Positions 32,991 to 44,397 are shown, counted from the stretch's first letter. The stretch: DNA of 64,000 nucleotides from Tubulanus polymorphus (GCF_964204645.1 NC_134031.1:10580501-10644500); one strand, 5' to 3'. Notes: a model not told the origin generated them from the sequence alone. A program made the numbers and translations.

Positions 32991-35338
32991 GTTCTTGGTA
33001 CCCGAGGCCGGGAAATGGAAAACCCTGCAACCAGCTGGGATATCCGATGATCCCCTGCTACATTTGGCCATCCAGAAGCACGCAATGTATGAGAAATCGC
33101 GGAGCGGTAACCTTTAATAGTTATGACCTGCAAACCTTTTACTACAAATAGGTGCAGTAAAAAATCTGCCAATTGAGCTACAGAGGGTGAGCATGGATCA
33201 ATTTCCCCTGCAGCACACCAATCCGCAAAAATGACTCCATTTGGCATCGTAAATGGTACTTGTTGATGGCCGCTTAGATCCTGCGATAAAGGAGGCAGCC
33301 TGTTCTGAAAAGCCTGAAGTTGACAAGGATCGCTGGACAATGGCCAGGCGAGCAGATTTAACCACTGGCTGTTTGGATGATGCCGAAAGTTCCCCTGAGA
33401 CAGAAGCGATGGGAAATTCGGAAGAATCCTGGGGTTGTCGCACAGTAGGTTGAGAAATGGTAGGAACCATTTCTGAGCCGGCCAACATGGTGCTACCAGA
33501 ACTATGTTGCAATTGACTGATCTCTCTATTTGATCCAGTAAGTGGGGCAGGACTGGTGTGGGCGGGAACGCATACGCATGCATCCCCGACCAGTCCAGAG
33601 AGAAGGCATCGATCCCCCATGCTTCCGCGTCTGGAAACGGGGACACAAACAGAGGACACCTCCGATTGAACCCAGTGGCAAACAAATCCAGCAGCAGATT
33701 GCCAAACATGCCCCGGACCCGATCGGCTACTTCTTGGTGGAGAACCCATTCTGTCGCAATAGCCTGACCTCGACGAGACAGAGCATCGGCCATCACGTTC
33801 CTTTTCCCTGCTAAATGTGCCACAGTCAGGGACACGCCCTTTGTCTGGCACCAAAGAAGAATTTTGGCCGACACACCTGTGAGGGTTTCTGAGTGAGTGC
33901 CCCCTTGGTTCTGAAGGTAAGCCCTCACTGTTGAATTGTCTGTGGCTAACCAAACGTGGTGGCCCTCCACTCTCCTGTGAAAGAACTTCAGAGCCAGCCA
34001 CACGGCCAGCATTTCTAGGAAATTTATGTGGTTGGTGGCCTCTTAGCGAGACCATCTCCCGGCTTTTACTCGGTTCTCCAGATGTGCCCCCCATCCTTGG
34101 TGACTGGCATCCGTGAATACACGAACTGGAGCCTCTAACGGGGCTAGTGACACCCCGAGCCGAAGATTCGTAGTTGCCACCCACCACTGAAGATCCGGAC
34201 TTAGATCGGTTGGAGGTACGGGAATCAAAGTCTCCCAGTTGCCCTTCGACTGAGACCAGAAGACCTTCCAATATTGTTGCAAGCGCCTGCCTAAGGGCAC
34301 CACCAGACCCATGGAGCTGATGGAGCCTAGAAGCCGTGACCAGTAACGAGCTGTTCTTGGGGTTGTGGACACTCCCGCTACAGCTTCTTGAAGTTTGGCT
34401 ACTCGAGCCATAGACGGAAAGACTTTGCCGATTCGGAGATCGAAGTCCATGCCGAGATAAGTGAACTGTTGGGCCGGCGTCAACTGAGATTTTTCCCTGT
34501 TTACGCGGAACCCTAGCTGATGGACTAAGTCCAAAACTGAGGTCATTGCCTCCCGACATTCCTGAGCCGAAATCGCGACTATTAACCAGTCGTCGAGGTT
34601 AACGAACAGTCGAACACCCCTTGACTGAAGTACCTTCTGAACTGATTTGACCAACTTGGTGAAAACCCACGGGGCCGTACTGAGGCCAAATGGAAGAGAC
34701 CTGAATTGGAACTGGCGGCCTTTCCACTTTATCCTGAGAAATCGCCGAGATTTTGGGTGAATTGGAACCTGAAAGTAAGCATCTTTCAGGTCCAACGAAG
34801 CCGCCCATTGACCCGGAGGGAGCCCTTGAATCATGTCCTTGGGCTTGGTCATCCGGAACCTTGGAATGTCTAGGTGCTGATTGAGGGATGACAGATCTAT
34901 CACTGTCCGTTGACCCCCTGTGGCCTTTGGTACCATGAATATTCGAGAAAAACAGCCGGGAGAAGTTTCGTTGCAAACTGGTTCTATCGCTCCCTTCTCG
35001 GCCAATTCCTTGAGAGCCCGAGAGATTAAGGCCTCCTGACCTGGTTTTGGCCGCATGTCGGGAGGTGACCTCATCAGGCGCGGTCGCCTTAGGAAACGGA
35101 GACGGTAGCCACGAGAGACGACCCGGGAGGGCCAACCGTCTCCGAAAAGGTCGGACCAGTGGGTTGCTGCCTGCTGCAGACAACCTCCCACTGGTCCCAA
35201 GAATTCATTTTGAGTTTTTCCGAAAGGAAGAGCCCCTTTTTGGAGCCTTCCTCTTGCCTCGATACGAACCGGAACTGTTACGACTGGACGAGGCTTGACA
35301 CGATTGTTGAAGTTGCGCGCTAGTTCTCCAACCGGCAT
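32990..35338 (-). pseudogene. DIRS-A copy 2 RT / RNase H / recombinase N-terminal half
   Basis: The start ATG at 35338-35336 overlaps the gag end by about 130 bp. RT motifs are as in copy 1, but VNLDDWLI replaces VYLDDWLI, a Tyr-to-Asn change beside the catalytic Asp pair. RNase H has FTDASHQGWGAH, then a TAA where copy 1 has TAC (about 34044), and resumes with LEMLAVWLALKFF and ATDNSTVRAYLQNQ. After the stop the frame stays open through AGKRNVMADALSR and YRSAISHTLRASG to about 32950. Confidence 0.85.
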
Positions 35339-37309
35339 CCGAAGCCGCCTGAGAAAGGGCTGAAGTTTGAGATGGTCCTGTTTGCGTCCGTGCCGAACCT
35401 TGCGCCGCCGGCGTCGGACCAGAACGCTTTTTCCACGGAGTTCGGGGGTTGGACTTGGCCTGAACCTCCCGAATCTTCCTCAGCTCAGCGGAAACCGGAG
35501 TGCACCAACCGGAGAAGAGACGTGAAGACGTCCCCAATGGAGCTCTCAGCAAAGCATTGGACACCATATCCGGTAGACGAGTTTTGGAACTGGAGTCCAT
35601 CAATGACTGACGGGAGGCTAACACAAGATTAGCCTGACCCCGAACCGACAACGGAATTACATGCGAAACAGACCGAGCCAAAGATTGGATAATCCGGTCC
35701 ATTCCCTCCAGTTTTAGGGCAACTGACTCTGGGTCGGAGCCCGCATGAACGGCGGCGTCTCGCGAAGCTCACCCATCAACACCTTAAATGCCATATCTTG
35801 AAACGAACCAACCCTGGTCAGGTTGTCCAGAATTGACGTCATGGCCACCAAACCGGACTTAGGCAAACGAATACCCGACTGTGCTGTAACGGTATCCGGG
35901 CTGATCAAAGTATAATCAGCATCCAGGCAGTTATGACTGTGATCCACAGCACCTGGAGTCGCGTAATACGCCGAGCGAAATGCGCCTATAGGTGTATCGG
36001 TTGAACTAAAATATTTCCCAGATTTCATACCCCGTTCTGGAGGGGGAAATGAAAATGTTCCAGGCCGACATTCACCCCATAATTGCGTATCCAATCGAGC
36101 CCATTCTCTCGAAACCGCCGAAGACTCCTGTAAAACGTTAAGATCGGAGTCCGGAGGGCGATAAGCTTCCATTGACTCACCGACCAGAGGAGCTGCTGTG
36201 GGCTTAGCGCGATTTGCCCCGTGCTTGACAAAGAACTCACTTATCATCGACCTAAATGGCATGTCCCCCGCTGGTTCGGATAAAACTGAACGGGACGGAG
36301 ATACATTGCGAGCCAGGTAAGCCCCCATCGTCTGGGGCAACCCACAATTGCTCGCGACAGGAACGACCCCAGAAGGAATTGCCGCTTCTGGGACCGGATC
36401 CTTATTGAAATCAGACCCTACCGCAGCATCCAGGAATTCAGAGTCAGAATTCCGAAGAACTGAGTGGGCTGGCGAACTTCTAACCGGACAATCAGGAATA
36501 GGCTTACCTGTTGTAGAGGTTGCAGCGACTTGTTGCGACGAAGATAACAAGTTTAAAATTTTCTCTTCAAATACATGGAAATCCTTCTGAGTCAGGAATT
36601 TTCCAGTATCCCGACGATCATGCCGACTTCGGTGACGGTCCCTCGAACAGGATCGAGACCTACTAGTAGAAGAATCGCCTTCATCGCTAACCGACGTCGA
36701 CGAACGATGAGAAGACCGACGGCGATGAAAATCAGACGATGAACGTACCGGATGTTTTGAACCGGACGACGTCTGGACCGGAAAGGTGCCTGAACCGGAC
36801 CGAACGAACCGGACCGATGCCTGACCCGGACCGGTACCGACCGAACCGGCGCAGGCCGTTCCCGACTACCACGGCGCGCGCTCGGTTCAGAACATGTAGT
36901 CTGAACCGGCTGAACCAGTGAACGACCAGAGACCGGTGAATGACCGGAGACCGGTGCCGGTGAACCGGCGTTCCTCCCCGGTGAACGGATTTGAGCCGAT
37001 CGTACCAGAACGACCGGCGACCGCTCCGCTTTACGATTAGAAACAGGATTAGAGACGTCGGTTGGCACGTCGGCCAAAACCGACGAATCCCTGCTATTAA
37101 CTCGACGACGATCTCTTAGTTTAAGAGCCTTATCGGCCCGAAGCCAAAGGTCCTGGGACCACACCTCGCAAATCTTGCAAGGATTGCTCCTTGCACATAT
37201 TTGACCGGATTTGCGCCTGCACGACGCACATGAATCGTGGTTGTCCCGGGGGCCAAACAAATGCCCGCATCCCTCCCCCGCCACGATGTTGACCCTTAGG
37301 AGGTGGCAT
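35205..37309 (-). pseudogene. DIRS-A copy 2 gag-like protein
   Basis: ATG at 37309-37307. A one-base insertion near 37275 breaks the first 12 codons from the Cys region (CGHLFGP, SCASC, CKIC). A ~135-bp loss near 36723 removes part of the Arg/Ser-rich domain. The C-terminal 440 residues are nearly complete (FVKHGANRAKPTAAPLVGES, WARLDTQLWGE, SILDNLTRVGSFQDM) and end in a Lys/Arg/Ser tail (GSYRGKRKAPKRG), as expected of an RNA-binding protein. Confidence 0.65.
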
Positions 37310-37507
37310 AATTATCCTGTCACAATAATAAATTCAATCAAATTATATTTGTAAATAAAATTCTTACAGAAAAATAGAAACCAGGGATAACCCCCAAACC
37401 GAACGGACTCACCGTTATGAGAGTGAAAACTCCCTAATATCCTAATTCCCAGATTTTTAGGGCAAAAAAATCCAATGCGTTCTACTGCGAGAACGCCAAG
37501 AAAAAAA

Positions 37508-37638
37508 GATGGCGGATTTCGCCGGTGGCTAAATGCAATACCGCAGGGCCGGGTCGTATAGAAAACCATTGGCGATCAATCCAAATTTAGGAAATATTGG
37601 CAAAAACCATAGGAAAGTGTACAGTACTCGACGGAAAT
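37508..37638 (-). repeat. DIRS-A copy 2 right terminal repeat
   Basis: Ends in CAGTACTCGACGGAAAT like the other copies. Confidence 0.85.
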
Positions 37639-37640
37639 AT

Positions 37641-37750
37641 ACCGGTGGCTAAATGCAATACCCCAGGGCCGGGTCGTATAGAAAACCATAGGCAATCAAT
37701 CCAAAATATTGGCAAAAACCATAGGAAAGGGTACAGTACTCGACCGAAAT
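37641..37750 (-). repeat. Extra, diverged DIRS-A terminal repeat in tandem with copy 2
   Basis: A second partial copy of the right terminal repeat (CCGGTGGCTAAATGC...CTCGACCGAAAT) lies directly outside the first, in the same orientation, with a 13-bp internal loss. It may be the relic of an earlier DIRS at the same site or a tandem duplication of the end. Confidence 0.75.
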
Positions 37751-37752
37751 AT

Positions 37753-38640
37753 ACCGGTACAGAAGAAATCTGCTATTAGATCGTTTTAAATCCTGGAATT
37801 TATCACTACAATATTCAGACCTCGACAGACCTTATAGTTTGCTGCTTAGTATTTTCACAGTCACAAGAAAATACAATTTATGACAAATTCTATCGAACAG
37901 AAAACACAGCGCTCATCTTCTGCTACGATTATTCAGCCTATTTTATGTCAAACATGCACGTGTTACAGCATCACCCTTAGTAGTGCACTTACTGTACGAG
38001 CTTGTGTGTCGTGTAGCACTCCGAGCGCACGTGGAGGGCTCGTGAATATTCGCTTACACCGGAATGTCAATCAAAACAATCACTGGGTATTAAAATGAAA
38101 CAATACCCGGCGGATGTGTGAAATAATTACATCCTCACCAGCAATGAGCATTTGAAATTCACACGTATACGGCACCTAGTCCAATGAAACGTACGCCATT
38201 CTATGGCTTTCCCATAATTATTTTAGTAGCGCCGGAATTCCCCGTATATCCCAAAAATCCCATTCGCTCGAAGAGACGACGCCCCCAATCGAGGTCATTG
38301 CAATTTTATACGCGAGAGCTAAGAATTTTCCCCGCCAAAAACAGTTTTTCGTAGAATTTTAATTCAGTTGACTATGTCATCGAGGGAGGTTCGCCATGTC
38401 TTCAATCCCATCGATTATACGTCGTTTAAGCTGAGAACCTATGAAACAAATGCTCACATAAAAAAATGTACCGCGATTTTAGATGAATTGGCTCAATGCC
38501 AACATCATATCGCTGACAAAGGTAAACCAAAAACCATGTTTCATCCAACACCTATTATTGAAAGAAATGTTGCATTTCACTTACAAGCAGAACAAAAGCC
38601 CCATAGCCTGTAGTTTAAGTTATCAATCATAACTTTCAGA
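37753..38640 (+). repeat. R3 copy b, right part, with promoter-like and ORF segment
   Basis: Continues R3 after the DIRS insertion: TAGATCGTTTTAAATCCTGG, CGTGAATATTCGCTTACAC, TAGCGCCGGAATTCCC, GACGACGCCCCCAATCGAGG, then the ORF at 38374. Copy c at 42590-43180 has the same order at lower identity. Confidence 0.6.
38374..38521 (+). CDS. First-exon-like ORF inside R3 (unknown product)
   Basis: ATG followed by 49 codons (MSSREVRHVFNPIDYTSF, then LRTYETNAHIKKCTAILDEL) and a donor-like AAAG/GTAAAC. Not recognised. In R3 copy c (42974-43109) the ATG and YTSF-PRTNETNAHIKK-T-IL part are preserved but later shift and stop. Mostly in-frame changes over the first 34 codons suggest it was once coding. 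It could be a captured host first exon or the 5' exon of a transposon gene. It is on the strand opposite to UBR4. Confidence 0.35.
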
Positions 38641-38867
38641 CTGTCTGCTTCTCTATAAAATGCATAGGTGCCAACCCCAATATCTTTTAAAGGGATGCTT
38701 TCTCATTTGAATAAGACAAATAAGGCCTCCATGACTACATAATATTTACTAACTGTATGAAAAACTTTCAAATTGTTTTTTTAACAGTGGGGCGAATGTG
38801 ACCATATGTACACATATACTGTTTTGGCTTTACACAAAACCTGCCTACAAACCTTAAAATATAAATT

Positions 38868-38984
38868 GCCCATGTGGAAAGTGGTTTACCTTGAAAACTA
38901 GAGCTTGTTTGGAGCAAGAGCATTGCTTATGAAAAAGTTTTTTATTCTTGAGTTCATATTTATATCATGTATATTTCATACTCA
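38868..38984 (+). repeat. R3 copy c, left part
   Basis: Begins with AAATTGCCCATGTGGAAAG, the R3 start, and is interrupted at 38985 by DIRS-A copy 3. R3 resumes at about 42590. Confidence 0.55.
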
Positions 38985-39400
38985 CCATAGGAAAGGGTAA
39001 GTACTACGCAGAAATACAAATTTTAGTTCCAGAAATTGTAAAATTTCTGTCAAGTACTGTACCCTTTCCTATGGTTTTTGCTAGACTAGCCAGGCACAAG
39101 GATGGTGGGAAAGGTAGATAGAAAAACCACCGCTAAAACGCAAGGTATGAGGGAAAAAAGAGAGCACTTACCTTTCACGGAACGGAGCACTGTAGCACAG
39201 GGAAGACCGTTTGGCCACAGTGAGTCCGTCCAGCTTGAGGGCCCCCCGAATTTTGAAAAATTATTACTGGCGAACATGAGCTCAAACTATGTACATGGAT
39301 ACACCTCTCGTGATCCTGATAATGCAAACATAAAAATTCTAGAGAGTCTGATCCGAAAGAACGCACAACTTGAGCCATTGCAACAGGACCGAGCGACGCT

Positions 39401-39910
39401 TATGAGCCTAACCGGCCTGACACATCCTGTAAATAAAAGGACGTGAATGTCGATGGAGAATTCCAAAAGGCGGCCCGACAGACTTCTTCCAACAGAGCAC
39501 CTGAAAAGGCTGCACAGGAAGTGGCCATAGTGAAGAAACCCATCGGGCCACTGTGTCCCGAGATATATCACCCTTCAGGTGATCCAACAGTGAAATAAAT
39601 AACCGCTCCCGTGAACCCCTTCTTGGTGCAGAGTGATCTAAATAGAAACACAACGCCCGTACAGGACAATACGTCACATCCGGAAGACCCGGTTCAACTC
39701 GATGTTTTAGGGCTTCAATTCACCATTGACGACCGACTGAGCCTGGCCGTTGATTCTTTGCCAAAAACTCCAAAGCAGGACGCAGAGAAACAAATTCCTT
39801 TCCTGGCCCGAATAACACCTTGTCCAATTGAAAGTGCATGAATCTCAGAAAGACGAACCGAGCAAGCTAAGAACAAGAAGAATACAGTTTTTTTGAGGTT
39901 CAAATGGAGC
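39401..39910 (-). pseudogene. DIRS-A copy 3 recombinase relic with in-frame tyrosine motif
   Basis: The HQVR box is deleted (SSL joins MATSCAAFSG), and the Arg box reads SVRLSEIHALS, so the first catalytic pair has changed. However TTTTGG-AATTC here has two Gs, not three, so AAFW runs directly into the FYLQD tyrosine motif. This copy therefore keeps the reading frame that copies 1 and 2 have lost at that point. Confidence 0.75.
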
Positions 39911-40030
39911 CTCCATTAACTTCTTCAAAATTACTGACAGATACCATGGTGGAACTATCCTCGATACCCGAGGCCGGGAAACAGAAAACCCTGCAACTAG
40001 CTGGGATATCTGATGATTTGCCGTTAAATT

Positions 40031-41423
40031 TTACCATCCAGAAGCATGCAATGTATGGGAAATCGCGGAACAGTAACCTTTAATTGTTATAACCTGCAGA
40101 CCTTTTACTACAAATAGATGCAGAAAAAAATCTGCCAATTGAGCTACAGAGGGTGAACATAGATCAATTTCCCCTGTAGCACACCAATCTGCAAAATGAC
40201 CCCATTTGGCGTCGTAGAGGGTACTTGGCGATGGCCGCTTAGATCCTGCGATAAAGGAGGCAGCCTGTTCCGAAAAGCCTGAAGCTGACAAGGATCGCTG
40301 GACAATGGCGAGGCTAGCAGATTTAACCACTGGCTGTTGCGACGATGCCGTAAGTTCCCCTGAGACAGAATCGATGGGAAATTCGGAAGAATCCTTGGGT
40401 TGTCGCACAGAGGGTTAAGAAGTGGTAGGAACCATTTCTGCGCCGGCCAACATGGTGCTACCAGAACTATGTTGCAATTGACTGATCTCTCCATTTGATC
40501 CAGCAAGCGCGGGAGGACTGGTGTGGGTGGGAACGCATACGTATGCATCCCCGACCAATCCAGAGAGAAGGTGTCGACCCCCCCCCCCCCCGATCGAACC
40601 GGGTGGCAAACTGATCCGCGGATTGCCGAACATGTCTCGAACCCGATTGGCTACTTCTGGTTGAGAAGCCATTCTGTCGCAATTTCCTGCTGACCTCAAT
40701 GAGAAAGAGCCTCACATTCCTTGTCCCAGCTAAATCTGCCACAGTCAGGGAAACCCCCTTTGCCTGGCACCAAAGAAGAGTTTTGGCTGACAGATCCGTG
40801 AGGGTTTCTGAGTGAGTGCCCCCTTGATTCTGAAGGTAAGCCCCCACTGTTGAATTGTCCGTGGTTAACAAAACGTGATGGCCCTCTACTCTCCTGCGAA
40901 AGAACTTCAGAGCCTTCCACACGGCCAGCATTTCCAGGAAATTTACGTGGCTGATGGCCTCATAGCGAGACCACCTCCCGGCTTCGACTCGGTTCTCCAG
41001 ATGCACCCCCCACCCTTGGTGGCTGGCATAGGTGAATACACGAACTGGAGCCTCCAACAGGGGCCCTTCAACTGAGACCAGAAGACCTTCCAATATTGTT
41101 GCAAGCACCTGCTGCTGAGGCGGCCTAAGGGCACCTCCAGACCCATGGAGCAGATGGAGCCTAGAAGCCGTGACCAGTAACGAGCTGTTCTCGGGGTTGT
41201 GGACATGCCCGCTACAGCTTCTTGAAGATTGGCTACTCGAGCCATGGACGGAAAGACTTTGCTGATTGGGAGATCGAAGTCCATGCCGAGTTAAGTGAAC
41301 TGTTGGGCCGGCATCAACTGAGATTTTTCCCTGTTTACGCGGAACCCTAGCTGATGGACTAAGTCTAAGACTGAGGTCATTGCCTCCGGACATTCTTGAG
41401 CCTAGTCTGCGACTATTAACCAA
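40031..41423 (-). pseudogene. DIRS-A copy 3 RT-end, RNase H and linker relics
   Basis: Pieces of RT C-terminus (MDFDLPISKVFPSMARVA), RNase H (RVFTYASHQGWGVH, with the first Asp now Tyr; NFLEMLAVWKALKFF; TTDNSTVGAYL) and the recombinase N-terminal half (YCSAISHTLHASGW) lie in several frames. The loss of the first RNase H acidic residue confirms decay. Confidence 0.75.
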
Positions 41424-41439
41424 AAGTTAACCAAAAGCG

Positions 41440-42414
41440 CTGAAGTTTGAGTTGGTCCTGTTCGAGTTAGCAGAACTTTACGCCGCTTGCGCCGGACCAG
41501 AGCGCTTTTTCAACGGAGTTCGGATGGTGGGCTTGGTCTGGACCTCCTGAATCTATCTCAGCTCAGCGGAAACAGGAGCGCACCAACCGGAGAGGAGACG
41601 CTGAGACATCCCCAATGAAGCTCTTAGTAAAGAATTCGACACCATATTTGGAAAACGAGCTTTGGGACTGGAGTCCATAACTGACTGACGGGAGGCTGAC
41701 CCCGAACCGACAATGGAATGACATGCGAAACAGACCGAGCCAAAGATTGGATAATCCGGTCCATTCCCTCCAGTTTTAGGGCAACTGACTCTGGGTCGGC
41801 CCCCATGGACGGCGGCGAAATTTTCACGAAGCTCATCCATCAATACCATAAGAGCCATATCCTGAAATCGAACCAAACCTGGTAAGATCGTCCAGATCTT
41901 GTAAGATGGCCACCAAACCAAAATTAGGCAAACGAATACCCGACTGCGCTGAACCAGTATCCGGGCTGATTAAAGTATAATCAGCATCCAGGCAGCTATG
42001 ACTATGATCCACGGCACCTGGAGTTGCATAATAGGTCGAGCGAAATGCGCCTATAGGCGGATCGGTTGAACTAAAATATTTTCCAGATTTCATACGAAAA
42101 CGGTGTGAGAGTACAGCCGGCGACCGCTCAGCTATACGATTTGAAATCGAATAAGAGACGTCAGTGGGCACATCGGCCAAAACCGATGAATCTCTACTAT
42201 TAACGCGACAACGATCTTTCAGTTTCCAAGCCTTATCGGCCCGAATCCAAATGTCCTCGGACCAAACCTCGCAAGTCTTGCAAGGATTACCTCTGTAGCA
42301 GATTTGCCCAGATTTCTGCCTACACGACGCACATGAAACCTGGTCGTCCCAGGCACAGAATAAATGTCCACATCCCTCCCCACCACAATGCTGACCTTTA
42401 GGAGGGGGAGGCAT
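41440..42414 (-). pseudogene. DIRS-A copy 3 gag relic
   Basis: MPPPPKGQHCGGEGCGHLF at the start (ATG 42414). Cys pattern CASC, CYRGNPCKTC. A large deletion removes the Arg/Ser-rich domain, joining the N-terminal part to KSGKYFSSTDPPIGAF. The C-terminal block is frameshifted. Confidence 0.65.
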
Positions 42415-42589
42415 AATTATTCGATCAATCGTTCAACGCTAATGAATTCAATTAAATCAAATCAAATTAGTTAAATTATTTCGGGAAAAAAGAAAAAAGC
42501 GATAGCCCCCAAACCAACGGACTCACCGTTACGAAAGTGACAACTCCCTTAACTTCCTAATCCCTATATTGTGTGTTCAACAGTACTGA

Positions 42590-43180
42590 CTACCAATCGC
42601 CATATGTGTAAGTGAATGTTCGCTTATACTTCAATGGGCATATCAAAACAAACATCGGGCATTAAATGAAACGATACCGACGGCGGAATAGTCAGAATAT
42701 GAGAAATAATTACATTCTCACAAGCAATGAGCATTTGGAATTCGCATGTGCAGGGTACCTCGTCCAAAGAAACGTTCGCAATTTTATGGCTGTCCCATTA
42801 TTACGTTAGTAGCGCCGGAATTCCCAGAACTTTCCCCGTATATCCCAAAAACAGCCAATCACATTCACTCGTAGAGATGACGCCCCCAATCAAGGTAATT
42901 GCAATTTTATATGCAAGAGCTAAGAACTTTCCAACCAAAAACATTTTTTCGAAGAATTCTAAAGAATTTGACCATGTCATCAACGAATCTGTCACATGTC
43001 TCCTATCGCATCAATTATACCTCGTTTAGGCCGAGAACCAATGAAACAAATGCTCACATAAAAAAGCGTACCGTGATTTTACATAATTGGCTCAATGCCC
43101 ATTATCGCTAACAAAGGTTAACCAAAAATCATTTTCAGGAATGAAATTTTACCTTTGCTTAAAACTTTGGCAAGTGATAC
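42590..43180 (+). repeat. R3 copy c, right part, with decayed ORF
   Basis: GTGAATGTTCGCTTATAC, TAGCGCCGGAATTCCC, GATGACGCCCCCAATCAAGG and the ORF relic at 42974-43109, matching 38030-38530. Confidence 0.6.
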
Positions 43181-43876
43181 GAGCAAAAACTCGCCAACAT
43201 ATTCCAACTGTACAACCAACTCACGATCTCAAGCTATTTTTGAGTTCAGTTCCTTTTAACAATATGGGTTTACAACAACTAGTTTTAAATTCAGTAACAA
43301 ATCCATTTTACAAAAGCTAGTTTTGAATTTTTTCAGTAATGCCGTCATCACACACCATATTAGTTAAGTGATGAAAACAGAGGTGTTGAGAATAAGATAA
43401 TAAAAAAAGAATAAGAATAATGGAATAAAATAAGACGCGGTTGATCGTTGTTTATATCTACAGTACATGAAAAGGATAGCTCCGACTATATCCAAATCAC
43501 TAGAACATGTTCATACTTAAATGAACTTGTCAATAAATAGTAGAGTCCCAAGAGGAGCCCCTATCTATAATCTTCCAATCTACTCAAGACAAGTGTATTG
43601 TGCCTGAACTAAAACAATGACTACTTATATTGAGCACGTAGGCTATTCTTTGTTGGATCGATTGAAGCAATGGACCTCCAAACGCGGAAATCCGCGGTAG
43701 ATTATCATCCCTGTTAGTTACAGAATTTATAACCATCGGTTGAAAAACGCATATTGGTTACAGAATTTAAAGTATGACTATGAAAAAATTGTTCAAATAC
43801 AATATGTACCCATAGATATTAGTATATGTACAGGCCAAATATTAATATAAGACAAACGAACAACCATGATACTCAC
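43181..43876. other. UBR4 intron sequence, nothing recognised
   Basis: AT-rich; a short plus-strand ORF at 43087-43320 continues past the R3 relic without motif. 43660-43790 holds short direct repeats (ACAGAATTTATAA, ACAGAATTTAAAG). Confidence 0.4.
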
Positions 43877-43964
43877 CACAAAAGGAACCTCAGGATTATT
43901 GCACACCAAACATGGATCACTTTCCAGATAATACCCATCAAAATCAACCATTCCTTGTAATTGA
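43877..43964 (-). CDS. UBR4: UBR4 exon 8 of window
   Basis: One base completing Asn, then [20 protein letters not shown] and CNNPEVPFV. The [21 protein letters not shown] block is a hallmark of UBR4. The acceptor is ACATAG and the donor GTG/GTGAGT. Spliced to exon 9 it gives PFV-NIKL, in line with the family's PF--IKL. Confidence 0.97.
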
Positions 43965-44050
43965 CTATGTGGATATAACAAAACACACAGTACAATGATT
44001 TAAAGATTTAAAGACTTATAAGTATTTAATTATCATAATTTATGACTTAC

Positions 44051-44136
44051 TTGTAGATATTAGCATTTGAGTGAGAAGTCATCAATTGGTTCTGGCATCG
44101 AAGCACTGCAATTGCTTTCTCCACTACTTGATGCAA
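44051..44136 (-). CDS. UBR4: UBR4 exon 7 of window
   Basis: 28 codons plus two bases: LHQVVEKAIAVLRCQNQLMT then SHSNANIY. A helical segment matching the conserved KAVEILR-QN-----SN-NIY. The acceptor is TTTTTCAG and the donor AA/GTAAGT; only 86 bp separates it from exon 8. Confidence 0.95.
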
Positions 44137-44252
44137 CTGAAAAAATATAGTATATACAGATCAGTATAAATGAAATATACAATTTCATATATATTTGCAT
44201 TATATTCAAGTTCATGAGAGTATTTTCATGGATGAATTAACAAATAATGTAC

Positions 44253-44397
44253 CCTTTTTTCAGAGCTCTCTGTTTTCAAGGAAAAATATCCTAATAGATC
44301 AACAAATTGAACGGCTTTCCGACCATACATAGGCAGCTCAGGCCACATACCCCACATCAGATCAAGCAATGACTCTTGCTGAGAAGTGCTAAAATTC
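44253..44397 (-). CDS. UBR4: UBR4 exon 6 of window
   Basis: Completes Arg, then NFSTSQQESLLDLMWGMWPE, LPMYGRKAVQFVDLLGYFSL and KTESSEKR. The block LLDLMW--WPELP-YGRKA-QFVDLLGYFSLKT is strongly conserved. The acceptor is TTGCAG. The donor AGG/GTACAT is weak for positions +4 to +6. Confidence 0.95.

Larger units (their letters stand above)
31693..37638 (-). mobile_element. DIRS-like retrotransposon, family A copy 2 (complete ends)
   Basis: The longest copy, 5946 bp. It has the same ends, internal complementary region and gene order as copy 1. It is inserted in R3 without target duplication. Defects are a frameshift near the gag start (CCTCCCCC against CCTCCCC), a ~135-bp gag deletion near 36723, a TAA stop in RNase H near 34044, and recombinase shifts near 32940 and 32404. 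Sequence identity with copy 1 is very high, so both are fairly young. Confidence 0.9.
38985..42568 (-). mobile_element. DIRS-A copy 3, decayed, both terminal repeats missing
   Basis: About 3.6 kb, in the same orientation. Its left boundary coincides with the first base of the internal complementary region (CCATAGGAAAGGG, 38985-39081). The right boundary falls just inside where the right terminal repeat should start. It contains recombinase, RNase H and gag pieces with many deletions; most of the RT (motifs A to C) is gone near 41420, where RNase H/RT end sequence is joined to gag. It is more diverged than copies 0 to 2, hence older. Confidence 0.85.

Noticed and set aside
31693-37638. LTR retrovirus or Ty3-type interpretation of the RT elements
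   Set aside because: No LTRs, protease or DDE integrase. The tyrosine recombinase, inverted ends and internal complementary region place them with DIRS.
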